Part shown: piece by piece, positions 32,401-39,508 of the stretch | Layout: every line of letters begins with the position of its first letter | Position numbering within the stretch: the stretch's first letter is position 1 | Origin: Ruminococcus sp. | GTDB taxonomy: Bacteria; Bacillota; Clostridia; Oscillospirales; Ruminococcaceae | Assembly: GCA_015066705.1 (NCBI GenBank) | Contig: SVNV01000008.1 | Coordinates: 1-64,000 of the forward strand | DNA: 64,000 nt | Direction: 5' to 3' | Position numbers and translations under genes: made by a program | The notes under the pieces: model-generated | Databases searched by the model: none | What the model saw: only the letters and a program-made list of their open reading frames with translations | Told to the model about the DNA's origin: nothing

Positions 32401-33296
32401 CAGTGGTGGTGATGGTGGTGATGATGTCCGCCTGAGGATTTGTGCTCTACGTGGCAATGCTCCTCGTGGCATTTTGCGTCTTTGGTTTCAAGCTCCAAAG
32501 TGGCGTGAGAAATTCCGTGCTCAGAAAGCTCCTCCCGGATACTTTTTTTCACCTTGTCGGCGTCATCATCGGTAACAATATGCATAGTTGCGTAATTTGT
32601 CTGACCGTCCATACTCCAGATGTGAATGTGATGAACATCGATAACGCCGTCAATTTCGGAAATGTGCTCCTTGATTTCTTCGACGGAAATCCCTTCAGGA
32701 GTCTTTTCCAGGAACAAATCAAGAACGTCCTTGAGGTTTTTAAGGGAATTCACAAGAATAAATGCCGCAACGCCTATTGACATAATGGAATCCAGTATGG
32801 AAACATCGGTAAACCGCATTACAACAGCACCGATTAAAACTACTGCCCAGCCGAGGACGTCCTCCAGCATATGAAGGTTTACGGCCTTCTGATTCATCGA
32901 GTCGCCCTCACGGGTAATGTATGCCGCCAGGAAATTCAGCACGACTCCTACAACTGCAAAAACAATCATACCATTGTAATTGATTTCAACGGGGTTGAAT
33001 ATACGGCGAAAGGCGTTGTAAATCACCATCACAGAGCCAAAAAGCAGAATCACCGTTGTAATGACGCTTCCCAGAACAGAGTAGCGTGCGTAACCATAGG
33101 TATAGGTTTCGTCAGGTTGTTTTTTGCTCTTTTTCTCGAGAAAATAGGAAATACCAATGCTTGCGGCATCACCTACATCGTGCACTGCATCGGAAACAAT
33201 AGCAACACTTCCCGTGATAATTCCTCCGAAAAATTCAAACACGGAAAAGGAAAGATTAAGTATAAATGCAATCAGGATATTCTTTTCTGTTTTCAT
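32400..33296 (-). CDS. Cation diffusion facilitator (zinc-type) transporter
   Basis: 298 residues with six membrane segments and a cytoplasmic C-terminal domain. The transport site residues are in VSDAVHDVGD (HxxxD) on helix 2 and HMLEDVLGW (HxxxD) on helix 5, the zinc-type signature. The C-terminal domain has VDVHHIHIWSMDG. The protein ends in HEEHCHVEHK and then eight histidines, an unusual natural His tail likely to bind metal. It should export zinc or a similar divalent metal in exchange for protons. Stop codon abuts the palindromic element. Confidence 0.93.
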   Translation of the reverse strand: MKTEKNILIAFILNLSFSVFEFFGGIITGSVAIVSDAVHDVGDAASIGISYFLEKKSKKQPDETYTYGYARYSVLGSVITTVILLFGSVMVIYNAFRRIFNPVEINYNGMIVFAVVGVVLNFLAAYITREGDSMNQKAVNLHMLEDVLGWAVVLIGAVVMRFTDVSILDSIMSIGVAAFILVNSLKNLKDVLDLFLEKTPEGISVEEIKEHISEIDGVIDVHHIHIWSMDGQTNYATMHIVTDDDADKVKKSIREELSEHGISHATLELETKDAKCHEEHCHVEHKSSGGHHHHHHHH

Positions 33297-33373
33297 AAGT
33301 CCTCCCGAATATAATCTGAAATTTATCTATAAGCCGATTATATCACATATATATGGATTTTTCAATAAAGAAA

Positions 33374-33407
33374 AAACCCTGACCTGTCATTTGACAAATC
33401 AGGGTTT
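33374..33407 (-). terminator. Terminator of the tRNA operon
   Basis: AAACCCTGA / TCAGGGTTT with an inner TGTCA/TGACA stem; on the minus strand followed by TTTTTTC. It lies directly after the last tRNA. Confidence 0.85.
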
Positions 33408-33408
33408 G

Positions 33409-33484
33409 TGGAGCGGATTACGAGGCTCGAACTCGCTACCTCCACCTTGGCAAGGTGGCGCTCTACCAGATGAGCTAAATCCGC
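33409..33484 (-). tRNA. tRNA-Gly (GCC)
   Basis: Minus strand begins GCGGATTTAGCTCATCTGG and has anticodon GCC in CCTTGCCAAGG; the T arm has GTTCGAGC, and CCA is encoded. Acceptor GCGGATT pairs with AATCCGC. Last of four tRNAs. Confidence 0.95.
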
Positions 33485-33509
33485 ATTATACAGAACGTAA
33501 TGTTCTGTA

Positions 33510-33585
<76 letters not shown>

Positions 33586-33588
33586 AAA

Positions 33589-33665
33589 TGGCGACCTGGA
33601 TGGGACTCGAACCCACGACCTCTAGCGTGACAGGCTAGCGTTCTAACCAGCTGAACTACCAGGCC
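33589..33665 (-). tRNA. tRNA-Asp (GTC)
   Basis: Begins GGCCTGGTAGTTCAGCTGG with anticodon GTC in AGCCTGTCACGCT, T arm GGGTTCGAGTCCC, encoded CCA. Only three bases separate it from tRNA-Phe. Confidence 0.95.
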
Positions 33666-33692
33666 ATTATTTTCTAATGACTTAGAAAATAA

Positions 33693-33768
33693 TGGTGGGA
33701 ACAATAGGGCTCGAACCTATGACCCTCTGCTTGTAAGGCAGATGCTCTCCCAGCTGAGCTATGCTCCC
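33693..33768 (-). tRNA. tRNA-Val (TAC)
   Basis: Begins GGGAGCATAGCTCAGCTGGG with anticodon TAC in TGCCTTACAAGCA, T arm AGGTTCGAGCCCT, encoded CCA. First tRNA of the operon; the spacer to tRNA-Asp holds a TTTCTAA..TTAGAAA hairpin. Confidence 0.95.
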
Positions 33769-33781
33769 ACGCGACTTAATT

Positions 33782-33810
33782 ATTATACAACAAAATCAAA
33801 GGTGTGTCAA
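33782..33810 (-). promoter_or_regulatory. Promoter of the tRNA operon
   Basis: TTGACA, 17 bases, TATAAT on the minus strand, about 10-15 bases before the tRNA-Val 5' end: a full consensus, stable-RNA-type promoter. Confidence 0.88.
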
Positions 33811-33899
33811 TAGGGGTACAGCGAAAAAATTATCTTTCGTTACTTTTTCACAAAAAGAAATTTCATCTCTCGGACAAGCTATAAGAAATGCACAAAATA

Positions 33900-34580
33900 T
33901 TACAAACAAACCCTTACTTCTTCTCTTAAAGCCATACTTTCCGGTGTTACATCACAGTCAAAGCAGAGGACTTTTACGCCGTTTTTCTGAGCTTTTTCAA
34001 GAGCTTCGCCAAACTCCTTATGAGTTTTATAATTGGGCTCAAAGTGTGACACGTCTTTCATCTGCACCACAAAAATAACGTACGCTTCAAAGCCGGATTT
34101 TACGGCGTTTTCAAGCTCAGACAGGTGCTTTATACCACGCTCAGTCGGTGCGTCAGGAAATCTCACAACGCCCTTTTCTTCAAGTGTAACACCCTTCACT
34201 TCGGCGAAAAATTCCTTTCCGCCGTGTTTGCCGTAGAAATCAAAACGTGAATTTCCGAAGGTATATTCCGATTTAAGAAATTCAAGGTCGGAAAAGAGTT
34301 TTCCTTCACGTATAAATTCTCCCACAGCCACATTAGGCGCAAAGCTATCCATATTTATCAGTCTGTCGTTTTTTATTACAGAAATCAAATCATAGGCAGT
34401 TTTTCTGTTTGGATTTTTTGATTTTTCAAGAAAAACAGTTGCATTTTCGGTCAGAAGTTCACGGCAGCGTCCTGTATTTTTAACGTGGACGGTTTCCTCC
34501 TTACCATCAATCATAACCTTTGCAATAAATCTGTTGGGACGGCTTAAAAACCGTCCCTTTACTATATTTTCGTATTTCAT
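33900..34580 (-). CDS. sfsA: SfsA family DNA/RNA nuclease
   Basis: 226 residues from the ATG at 34580, two bases after the stop of the upstream lipoprotein gene, so probably translated by coupling; a longer frame to 34613 would overlap that gene. Motifs: RFLSRPNRFIAKV, HVKNTGRCRELLTE, YDLISVIK, RFDFYGKHGGKEFFAEVKGVTL (PD-(D/E)XK-like core) and FPDAPTERGIKHL. E. coli SfsA was named for sugar fermentation stimulation; recent annotation treats the family as nucleases. Role here unknown. Confidence 0.92.
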   Translation of the reverse strand: MKYENIVKGRFLSRPNRFIAKVMIDGKEETVHVKNTGRCRELLTENATVFLEKSKNPNRKTAYDLISVIKNDRLINMDSFAPNVAVGEFIREGKLFSDLEFLKSEYTFGNSRFDFYGKHGGKEFFAEVKGVTLEEKGVVRFPDAPTERGIKHLSELENAVKSGFEAYVIFVVQMKDVSHFEPNYKTHKEFGEALEKAQKNGVKVLCFDCDVTPESMALREEVRVCL

Positions 34581-34581
34581 A

Positions 34582-35706
34582 CTATTTGTAAGTGAGCTTG
34601 TTTTTTGGAGCAAAGCCGATATAGGTCTTGCCCGGATTCACTTCAAGCTCGTTTCCTTTTTCGTCTGTAAATACAATCGGAGAAGTATCAGAAGCACGGC
34701 TCCACTTTATCGGAAGAATATTTCCCATTGAGATATAGTATCCCTTTCCGCCGTTGAGGTCAACGCTTATGAGGTTGTTTTTGGTATTGATAATCTGCGT
34801 CGTGGTTTCGAGATAAAAAACGTTTGTATATTCAAGCTGTTTTTTAGCCTTTGAATCCATATGGGCCTCGCCGTTATGGGATTTCAGATATGTACCGTTC
34901 TTTGCATTATATTTGAAGGTACTGTAATAGCTATAAGAAAATGAAATCTTGGCTTCTGTACATTTTGTCTGTGAAATCGCCGACTTTTTCTTTTTGAAAT
35001 TAAAAGCAGGCTTGTTGTATTCGTCATTGAGGCTCGTACGTTTTCCGCTATTCTTGAGAAGCTTAGGGATTTTATCACCATCGAGGTAAATCGTATGCTC
35101 TCTTGAATACTTGCCCTGTCTGTTTTTGTCAACAGGGAAATACTGTGACCAATAGCCACCGTCAAAATGGTCGGTATTCAGCTTATCAAGTGTATCGGCA
35201 GCTACAGTTTTATCAAGCCCATAATGGAAATAGATTGCGTCGTGGCCCATTGCAAGCATAGGGTAGTAGTAGCGACAGCTTCTTATTGAGCAGACGTCAG
35301 GCACCTTGGTATAGTCGCTGTAAACGGCCATAAGACGTGTAATTCCGCCCTCTACGAGGCATTCGTACATAATATCTGCGTTATAAGTTCCGTACTGAGG
35401 AAGTGCGTTTACTATATTGTTCACCATTACAGCCACAGGACGTTTACCTACAGCTTCTTTTGAAAGAGTCATTTCACCAGTAAGGTTATTATATTGACCC
35501 ACAGGGACAGGTGCGGGAGTTGTAGCAACCGTCGTAGTGGAAGGCGGTGCAGTTGTGGTTATTGTGGTTGTTCCTGTAATAATTTCAGCAAGAACGCCGG
35601 CGGTTGTTGTTTTTGATGTGATTTTTTCTAAAGGCTTCTCCTTACCGCAGGCTGTCCCGAAAACAGTCAAAAGGCAAAGAGCGTAGCAAAGTATTTTTCG
35701 TTTCAT
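34582..35706 (-). CDS. DUF3048 (YerB-like) lipoprotein
   Basis: 374 residues. The signal peptide ends at FGTAC (Cys 20). A Thr-rich linker (about 31-70) is followed by the two DUF3048 domains: KRPVAVMVNNIVNALPQYG, ECLVEGGITRLMAVY, IRSCRYYYPMLAMGHDAIYFHYG and, in the second part, NVFYLETTTQIIN and GKGYYISMGNILPIKWSR. The family is common in Firmicutes (YerB) and its function is not established. TTGCAA-17-TATAAT promoter 35 bases upstream; cotranscribed with sfsA. Confidence 0.87.
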   Translation of the reverse strand: MKRKILCYALCLLTVFGTACGKEKPLEKITSKTTTAGVLAEIITGTTTITTTAPPSTTTVATTPAPVPVGQYNNLTGEMTLSKEAVGKRPVAVMVNNIVNALPQYGTYNADIMYECLVEGGITRLMAVYSDYTKVPDVCSIRSCRYYYPMLAMGHDAIYFHYGLDKTVAADTLDKLNTDHFDGGYWSQYFPVDKNRQGKYSREHTIYLDGDKIPKLLKNSGKRTSLNDEYNKPAFNFKKKKSAISQTKCTEAKISFSYSYYSTFKYNAKNGTYLKSHNGEAHMDSKAKKQLEYTNVFYLETTTQIINTKNNLISVDLNGGKGYYISMGNILPIKWSRASDTSPIVFTDEKGNELEVNPGKTYIGFAPKNKLTYK

Positions 35707-35741
35707 TATTGAGACCTCTTTTTGTGATTGAATATAAATAA

Positions 35742-35770
35742 ATTATACCACATTTCGGCAAATTTTGCAA
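35742..35770 (-). promoter_or_regulatory. Promoter of the DUF3048-sfsA operon
   Basis: TTGCAA, 17 bases, TATAAT on the minus strand. Confidence 0.75.
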
Positions 35771-35843
35771 CACGGAATAATCTGGTAGATATTGAAGAAT
35801 ATAGTAAAACAAAAACGTCACAAAACAATACAGGCAACAAACA

Positions 35844-35950
35844 AAAAACCTGCAATACTTTGCGGGCTGAAAAAAATCTGTATCCCACGCCAACGGCGTG
35901 GGATACAGACAAAGACAAAAACAAAAAGCCCGCAATATTTTGCAGGCTTT
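35844..35950. repeat. Nested palindrome and mgsA terminator
   Basis: A 14-base perfect hairpin CTGTATCCCACGCC-AAC-GGCGTGGGATACAG (35878-35908) is flanked by outer arms AACCTGCAATACTTTGCGGGCT and AGCCCGC...TGCAGGCTT that pair with each other. Read on the minus strand, the right arm alone makes a terminator (AGCCTGC / GCGGGCT then TTTTTGTTTTT) for mgsA. The flanks of the central hairpin are A-rich. Confidence 0.65.
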
Positions 35951-35964
35951 TAAGGCTGAAAACA

Positions 35965-36375
35965 TTATCTGTTCTTGGTTGGATTAACAATATTTCTCCA
36001 GTCAAGGTCGCCACGCTCAAGAGCATGAATAAGAGCTTCGGCAGTAGCGATATTAGTAGCAAGAGGAATATTATGTACGTCGCACAATCTCAGAAGGTCG
36101 CTTTCCTTTGGTTCGTGTGGCTTTGGTGTAATCGGGTCTCTGAAAAACAGAAGAAGGTCGATTTCGTCACAAGCAATTCTTGCAGAAATCTGCTGGTCGC
36201 CACCCTGTGAACCGCTAAGGTAATTCTGTATCGGAAGTCCTGTTGCCTCGGCAACCAGTTTTCCGGTAGTACCTGTTGCACAAAGTGTATGTTTGCTCAG
36301 AATTCCGCAATAAGCAATACAGAACTGAACCATGAGCTCTTTTTTCTTGTCGTGTGCAATAAGTGCGATGTTCAT
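35965..36375 (-). CDS. mgsA: Methylglyoxal synthase
   Basis: 136 residues, starting [19 protein letters not shown]; catalytic and phosphate-binding blocks are [23 protein letters not shown] (Asp catalytic), LLLFFRDP and [22 protein letters not shown]. It converts dihydroxyacetone phosphate to methylglyoxal and phosphate, an overflow bypass of glycolysis. It follows minD by 47 bases and shares its transcript, a remnant of the clostridial min/mre/rod/mgsA arrangement. Confidence 0.95.
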   Translation of the reverse strand: MNIALIAHDKKKELMVQFCIAYCGILSKHTLCATGTTGKLVAEATGLPIQNYLSGSQGGDQQISARIACDEIDLLLFFRDPITPKPHEPKESDLLRLCDVHNIPLATNIATAEALIHALERGDLDWRNIVNPTKNR

Positions 36376-36422
36376 TTATAATACCTCCGTCTATGATGTA
36401 GTCAAATATAAAGTCAGATAGT

Positions 36423-37160
36423 TTACTGTTTGAGAGAAAGCTGAATATGTTCGCCCTTGATTCTTCTTGAAATTGCAGAAAATGCAAGGAATCCCTGTGA
36501 GCTTGATGAAAGAGGTGCACCCTTACCTGTTGCAAGAGGAATAGCTGAGTCCTCAGGAATTACTCCGAGAAGCTGTACTCCTACTGTATCAATGATTGCA
36601 TCGAGGTCGTCCATATCGTCGTATTCGAAAATTCTCTTATTAGCCTTGTTGATAACAAGTCTCTGCTTCTGGTTACCTCTCTTATAGAATTCGTCCGACA
36701 TCATTCTTGCGTCACGTACACAAACAGGGTCTGGCGTTGTAACAATAAGAATAAGGTCTGAATTTGTAACGATATCAAATACACTGTTGTTGATACCTGC
36801 AGATGTGTCGATGATTATGTATTCAAAATACTTTCTCATTTCTGTTGTAATCTTCTGAATATCCTCAGCCTTAAGCTGTACAAACGGGTCAGAAGGAGCA
36901 CAGAGAACGCTCAGGTTGTTAGCAAGCTTAACAGTTGTTGTTGCCTTATAAACGTCGCATGAACCGTCAATTACATCGCCGAGGTCATAAGGAATGTTTC
37001 CCTGCATACCAAGCATAATATCCATACATCTCAGACCGAAGTCAAGCTCGATAATAAGTGTACGGTTTCCCTGTTTTGCAAGTGCGTATCCGAGACAAGC
37101 ACTGATAGAAGATTTACCTGTACCGCCTTTACCAGAAGTTACTGCAATAATTTTAGACAT
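36423..37160 (-). CDS. minD: Septum site-determining protein MinD
   Basis: 245 residues from the ATG at 37160 with GAAGGGA upstream. The deviant Walker A motif is KGGTGKSS near residue 11; switch regions ELDFGLRCMDIMLG and YIIIDTSAGI follow; VTTPDPVCVRDARMM and LVINKANK are MinD-like. The C-terminus (SAISRRIKGEHIQLSLKQ) could be a short amphipathic helix. MinD is a membrane-binding ATPase that positions the division site. No minC or minE is next to it, which is unusual; a MinD-like relative cannot be excluded. Confidence 0.83.
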   Translation of the reverse strand: MSKIIAVTSGKGGTGKSSISACLGYALAKQGNRTLIIELDFGLRCMDIMLGMQGNIPYDLGDVIDGSCDVYKATTTVKLANNLSVLCAPSDPFVQLKAEDIQKITTEMRKYFEYIIIDTSAGINNSVFDIVTNSDLILIVTTPDPVCVRDARMMSDEFYKRGNQKQRLVINKANKRIFEYDDMDDLDAIIDTVGVQLLGVIPEDSAIPLATGKGAPLSSSSQGFLAFSAISRRIKGEHIQLSLKQ

Positions 37161-37301
37161 AGTTACGTCCCTTCCTTTCACACCGAAAAAGCTCGGTTTT
37201 GCTGTATATTTTCTAAAAAGATAGATTTTTTAGTTTATAGAGTAAGCACCTCTTGAATTTTTCAGACAGTTTCTGATAATAAAGACAGTGTTACATAATA
37301 T

Positions 37302-37329
37302 ATTTTATCACAATATTTGAAATTGTCAA
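37302..37329 (-). promoter_or_regulatory. Promoter of minD-mgsA
   Basis: TTGACA, 16 bases, TAAAAT with TG before the -10 on the minus strand. The resulting leader is about 135 bases, with a GAGCTTTTTC-type hairpin near 37190. Confidence 0.6.
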
Positions 37330-37414
37330 AGAAAATTATCTTTAACAGCGTAAAATCGTTAAATGCAATAATCTTAAACCGCTTGTTTTGGTAACTTTGC
37401 ACAACATACATAAT

Positions 37415-37536
37415 CCCGGCAAGATGTCCCCTTCACGCCGTCAGCTCAGCTGACGGCAGAGGCGACATTACCCCTGAGAAAGAAGGGTGCTTCTTTTCTC
37501 AGGGGGTAGTGCGACGCAACGTCGCACCTTGCCGGG
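37415..37536. repeat. Large cloverleaf-shaped palindromic element
   Basis: Outer stem CCCGGCAAG / CTTGCCGGG encloses three arms: ATGTC..GACAT topped by GCCGTCAGCT-C-AGCTGACGGC (37424-37468); CCCCTGAGAAAGAAG / CTTCTTTTCTCAGGGG (37471-37505); and GTGCGACG-CAA-CGTCGCAC (37509-37527). It lies between the gpr stop and the minD promoter. The rest of the 410-base gap is AT-rich with no gene. Confidence 0.7.
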
Positions 37537-37571
37537 GCATATGACAACAAAAACCGCAGAAAACCGAAAGA

Positions 37572-38435
37572 TTATCCAACAAGAGCTTCAATTTCCGAGG
37601 GAGAAATAGACGGGTGAAAAAGGCTGTTGAGTGCAGTATGAATGATGGTCGCACCGTTTTTTACAAGAAAGTCGATGTTTCGTGGAGTAACCATCATAGA
37701 GGCGAATTTTTCGTTTTGATTTTCTGCGTCTGAAATCTGATAAACTGCCGTCTGCATATCAATTACGGTAGGCATTCCGATAGCGATGACCTTGCAGCCC
37801 AGAGTGTTTTCTGAAAGCTCGGCACGGGCGTTTTTGACACCGCTTCCCGGGGAAATTCCTGTATCTGTAAGCTGGATTGTGCAACCCAAGTTAGAAATTT
37901 CAGCGCAGGCAAGAGCGTCTATTGCAAAAACCACGTCGGGAGTGATTTTTTCGCAGAGTGCTCTGACTATTTCGGCGGATTCAAGACCGGTGTTTCCGGT
38001 GACACCTGTTGCGATTACTGCGACTTCATTCATCTTGTCGGAATATAGTTCCGGAGCAAGCCGTCTGATGTGTCTTGTTGCAAAAATCTTGCGTGAAACA
38101 AGTACTCCGAGGCTGTCAGGGGTTATAGCCTCGTTTCCGAGACCGACAACAAGGGGATTTCTGAATTTTCCTGCAAGTCTGCGAAGCTCACAGCAAAGAG
38201 CCTCTGAATAGAGAGTTACCTTGTCGGGCATTGAGTCAAAGCCATTTTCACAGGTGACAGTAACATAGCGGCCTTGTGGCTTTTCAAGAAGCTCTGAGGC
38301 TTTTTCGGTTGTGACGTTAATTCTCGAAACGTGAAGATTTCCTTTGAAAAATTCGTCTTTTTCTATTCCCTCGGTGGATTTGCCACCTGTACGGAGCTGT
38401 TGTTCTTTTTCTGAAGCAAGGTCTGTTCTTATCAT
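37572..38435 (-). CDS. gpr: Spore protease GPR
   Basis: 287 residues of the A25 endopeptidase family, which degrades small acid-soluble proteins during germination. Motifs: IRTDLASE at the N-terminus, ENGFDSMPD, NPLVVGLGNEAITPDSLG, VTGNTGLESAEIV, VFAIDALACAEISNLG, TDTGISPGSGVKN and IGMPTVID. Bacillus zymogens carry about 15 residues before the mature IRTDLA-type start; here the protein begins at that point (MIRTDLA), so the propeptide is missing or minimal. AAAGG is nine bases upstream of the ATG. Confidence 0.95.
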   Translation of the reverse strand: MIRTDLASEKEQQLRTGGKSTEGIEKDEFFKGNLHVSRINVTTEKASELLEKPQGRYVTVTCENGFDSMPDKVTLYSEALCCELRRLAGKFRNPLVVGLGNEAITPDSLGVLVSRKIFATRHIRRLAPELYSDKMNEVAVIATGVTGNTGLESAEIVRALCEKITPDVVFAIDALACAEISNLGCTIQLTDTGISPGSGVKNARAELSENTLGCKVIAIGMPTVIDMQTAVYQISDAENQNEKFASMMVTPRNIDFLVKNGATIIHTALNSLFHPSISPSEIEALVG

Positions 38436-38467
38436 ATCAAAACCCTTTCTTAGCGTGATTTTACGCT

Positions 38468-38496
38468 ATTATTCCCGTTTTATGTGTAAACTAACC
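38468..38496 (-). promoter_or_regulatory. Possible sigma-F-type promoter of gpr
   Basis: On the minus strand GGGAATAAT fits the sigma-F -10 pattern GGnnAnAnT, with GGTTA 15 bases upstream as a poor -35. In Bacillus gpr is under forespore control, which fits; the match alone is weak. Confidence 0.3.
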
Positions 38497-38539
38497 AAAG
38501 TAAAGGGCAAAAAAACTCAAAAATTTTTCGTCTGGGTAC

Positions 38540-38568
38540 TTGAAATTTCAAAACAACTGTGATATTAT
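38540..38568 (+). promoter_or_regulatory. rpsT promoter
   Basis: TTGAAA, 17 bases, TATTAT with extended -10 TGA; transcription would start near 38575. Confidence 0.7.
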
Positions 38569-38594
38569 AAGACTAATGCTTGTTTAATATCGCA

Positions 38595-38663
38595 AACTGC
38601 ACTCACCTCTCAGTCGTGCAGTTGTTTTACGAAATAAGCGAAATATTTTTGAAACGGGAGGTG
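38595..38663 (+). promoter_or_regulatory. Candidate autoregulatory leader of rpsT
   Basis: Hairpin AACTGCAC (38595-38602) / GTGCAGTT (38616-38623). Its 13-base loop contains CACCTC (38604-38609), an exact complement of GAGGTG (38658-38663) in the rpsT ribosome-binding site. A loop-to-RBS pseudoknot could block translation. Confidence 0.5.
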
Positions 38664-38669
38664 TCTTAA

Positions 38670-38927
38670 ATGCCAAACATTAAATCTGCAAAGAAGAGAG
38701 TTAAGGTAATCGAGACAAAAACACTTAGAAACAAGGCTATCAAGTCTGACCTTAAGACTGCTATCAAGAAGGCTAACGCTGCTGTTGAAGCTAACGAAAA
38801 CGTTGATGTAGCTGTTGCTACTGCAATCAAGAAGGTTGACAAGGCTTGCGCTAAGGGTGTTATGCACAAGAACAAGGCTGCAAGAAAGAAGTCACAGCTT
38901 GCTAAGCTTGCAAACACTGCTAAGTAA
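38670..38927 (+). CDS. rpsT: 30S ribosomal protein S20
   Basis: 85 residues starting [20 protein letters not shown], very Lys/Ala-rich, with the family's helical pattern and the C-terminal [20 protein letters not shown]. It binds 16S rRNA early in 30S assembly. GGAGGTG lies six bases before the ATG. It is monocistronic, with its own promoter, structured leader and terminator; codon use is highly biased. Confidence 0.97.
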   Translation: MPNIKSAKKRVKVIETKTLRNKAIKSDLKTAIKKANAAVEANENVDVAVATAIKKVDKACAKGVMHKNKAARKKSQLAKLANTAK

Positions 38928-38945
38928 TTAAGAAAAAGCAAAATT

Positions 38946-38978
38946 AAAGCACGACTAAATGTCGTGCTTTTTTATTTT
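38946..38978 (+). terminator. Terminator of rpsT
   Basis: AAAGCACGAC / GTCGTGCTTT stem followed by TTTATTTTT. Confidence 0.9.
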
Positions 38979-38980
38979 TC

Positions 38981-39157
38981 TTAGCGTGAAATATATTTTT
39001 CTTCCGACTCGATTTGAAGAAGCTTTAATCTTTCAAGCACTGTTTCACAGGTGGCACCGTTTTTCAGGGTAACAATTATTTCGGTTATTCCGTTAAACAG
39101 AAAAAAGTACAGCTCCTTGTAATATGCAAGGTCAACATCTATCTGAAATTCTCTCAT
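38981..39157 (-). CDS. Small hypothetical protein divergent from the XRE regulator
   Basis: 58 residues from the ATG at 39157 (AGAGGTGA seven bases upstream); begins MREFQIDVDLAYYKELYFFL. No family is recognised. The predicted fold is mixed alpha/beta, with ITEIIVTLKNGATCETVLER. Its promoter contains the probable XRE operator between -35 and -10, so it is likely repressed by the divergent regulator. Confidence 0.6.
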   Translation of the reverse strand: MREFQIDVDLAYYKELYFFLFNGITEIIVTLKNGATCETVLERLKLLQIESEEKYISR

Positions 39158-39175
39158 TTTTATCACCTCTTTCAT

Positions 39176-39204
39176 ATTGTAGGACTATTTGTCCAAAATG
39201 TCAA
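39176..39204 (-). promoter_or_regulatory. Promoter with internal operator, divergent from the XRE gene
   Basis: Minus strand TTGACA, 17 bases, TACAAT. The palindrome GGAC-TATTT-GTCC (39182-39194) lies wholly inside the spacer; a second repeat, TTGTCC/GGACAA, spans 39190-39213. Binding would block RNA polymerase. Confidence 0.7.
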
Positions 39205-39247
39205 TAGGACAATGTTTCCTAATATATAATAAACTCGGGTGATGAAT

Positions 39248-39448
39248 ATGAATCTCAGAATAAGAGATTTGCGTGAGGATAACGACCTCACTCAAAAGAC
39301 AATCAGTCAGTATCTTTTATGTGACCAATCCCTTTATTCCAAATATGAAAGAGGCGAAAGGGAGATACCGTTAAATCTGATAATCAGGCTTGCAGATTAT
39401 TACAAGGTAAGTCTTGATTATATTGTCGGAAGAAGCGACAAAAAATAA
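39248..39448 (+). CDS. XRE-family HTH transcriptional regulator
   Basis: About 66 residues, a single Cro/CI-type helix-turn-helix: MNLRIRDLREDNDLTQKTIS, LLCDQSLYSKYERGEREIPL, then LADYYKVSLDYIVGR. Earlier in-frame starts exist (39239, 39242); 39248 gives five-base spacing from GGTGA. It probably binds the palindrome in the divergent promoter and thus regulates itself and the 58-residue gene. The same operator core occurs at 25.5 kb. Confidence 0.85.
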   Translation: MNLRIRDLREDNDLTQKTISQYLLCDQSLYSKYERGEREIPLNLIIRLADYYKVSLDYIVGRSDKK

Positions 39449-39482
39449 ACTCACTAACGTTTTTCGATAGTGAGTTTTTTTA
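39449..39482 (+). terminator. Terminator of the XRE gene
   Basis: ACTCACTA / TAGTGAGT stem followed by TTTTTTT. Confidence 0.85.
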
Positions 39483-39508
39483 TTTCTTAAAGGAAGGTAT
39501 TCAGCTGG

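Noticed and set aside
35728..36210. 160-codon plus-strand frame across the mgsA region
   Set aside because: Runs through the nested palindrome and antisense to mgsA; no ribosome-binding site or recognisable protein.
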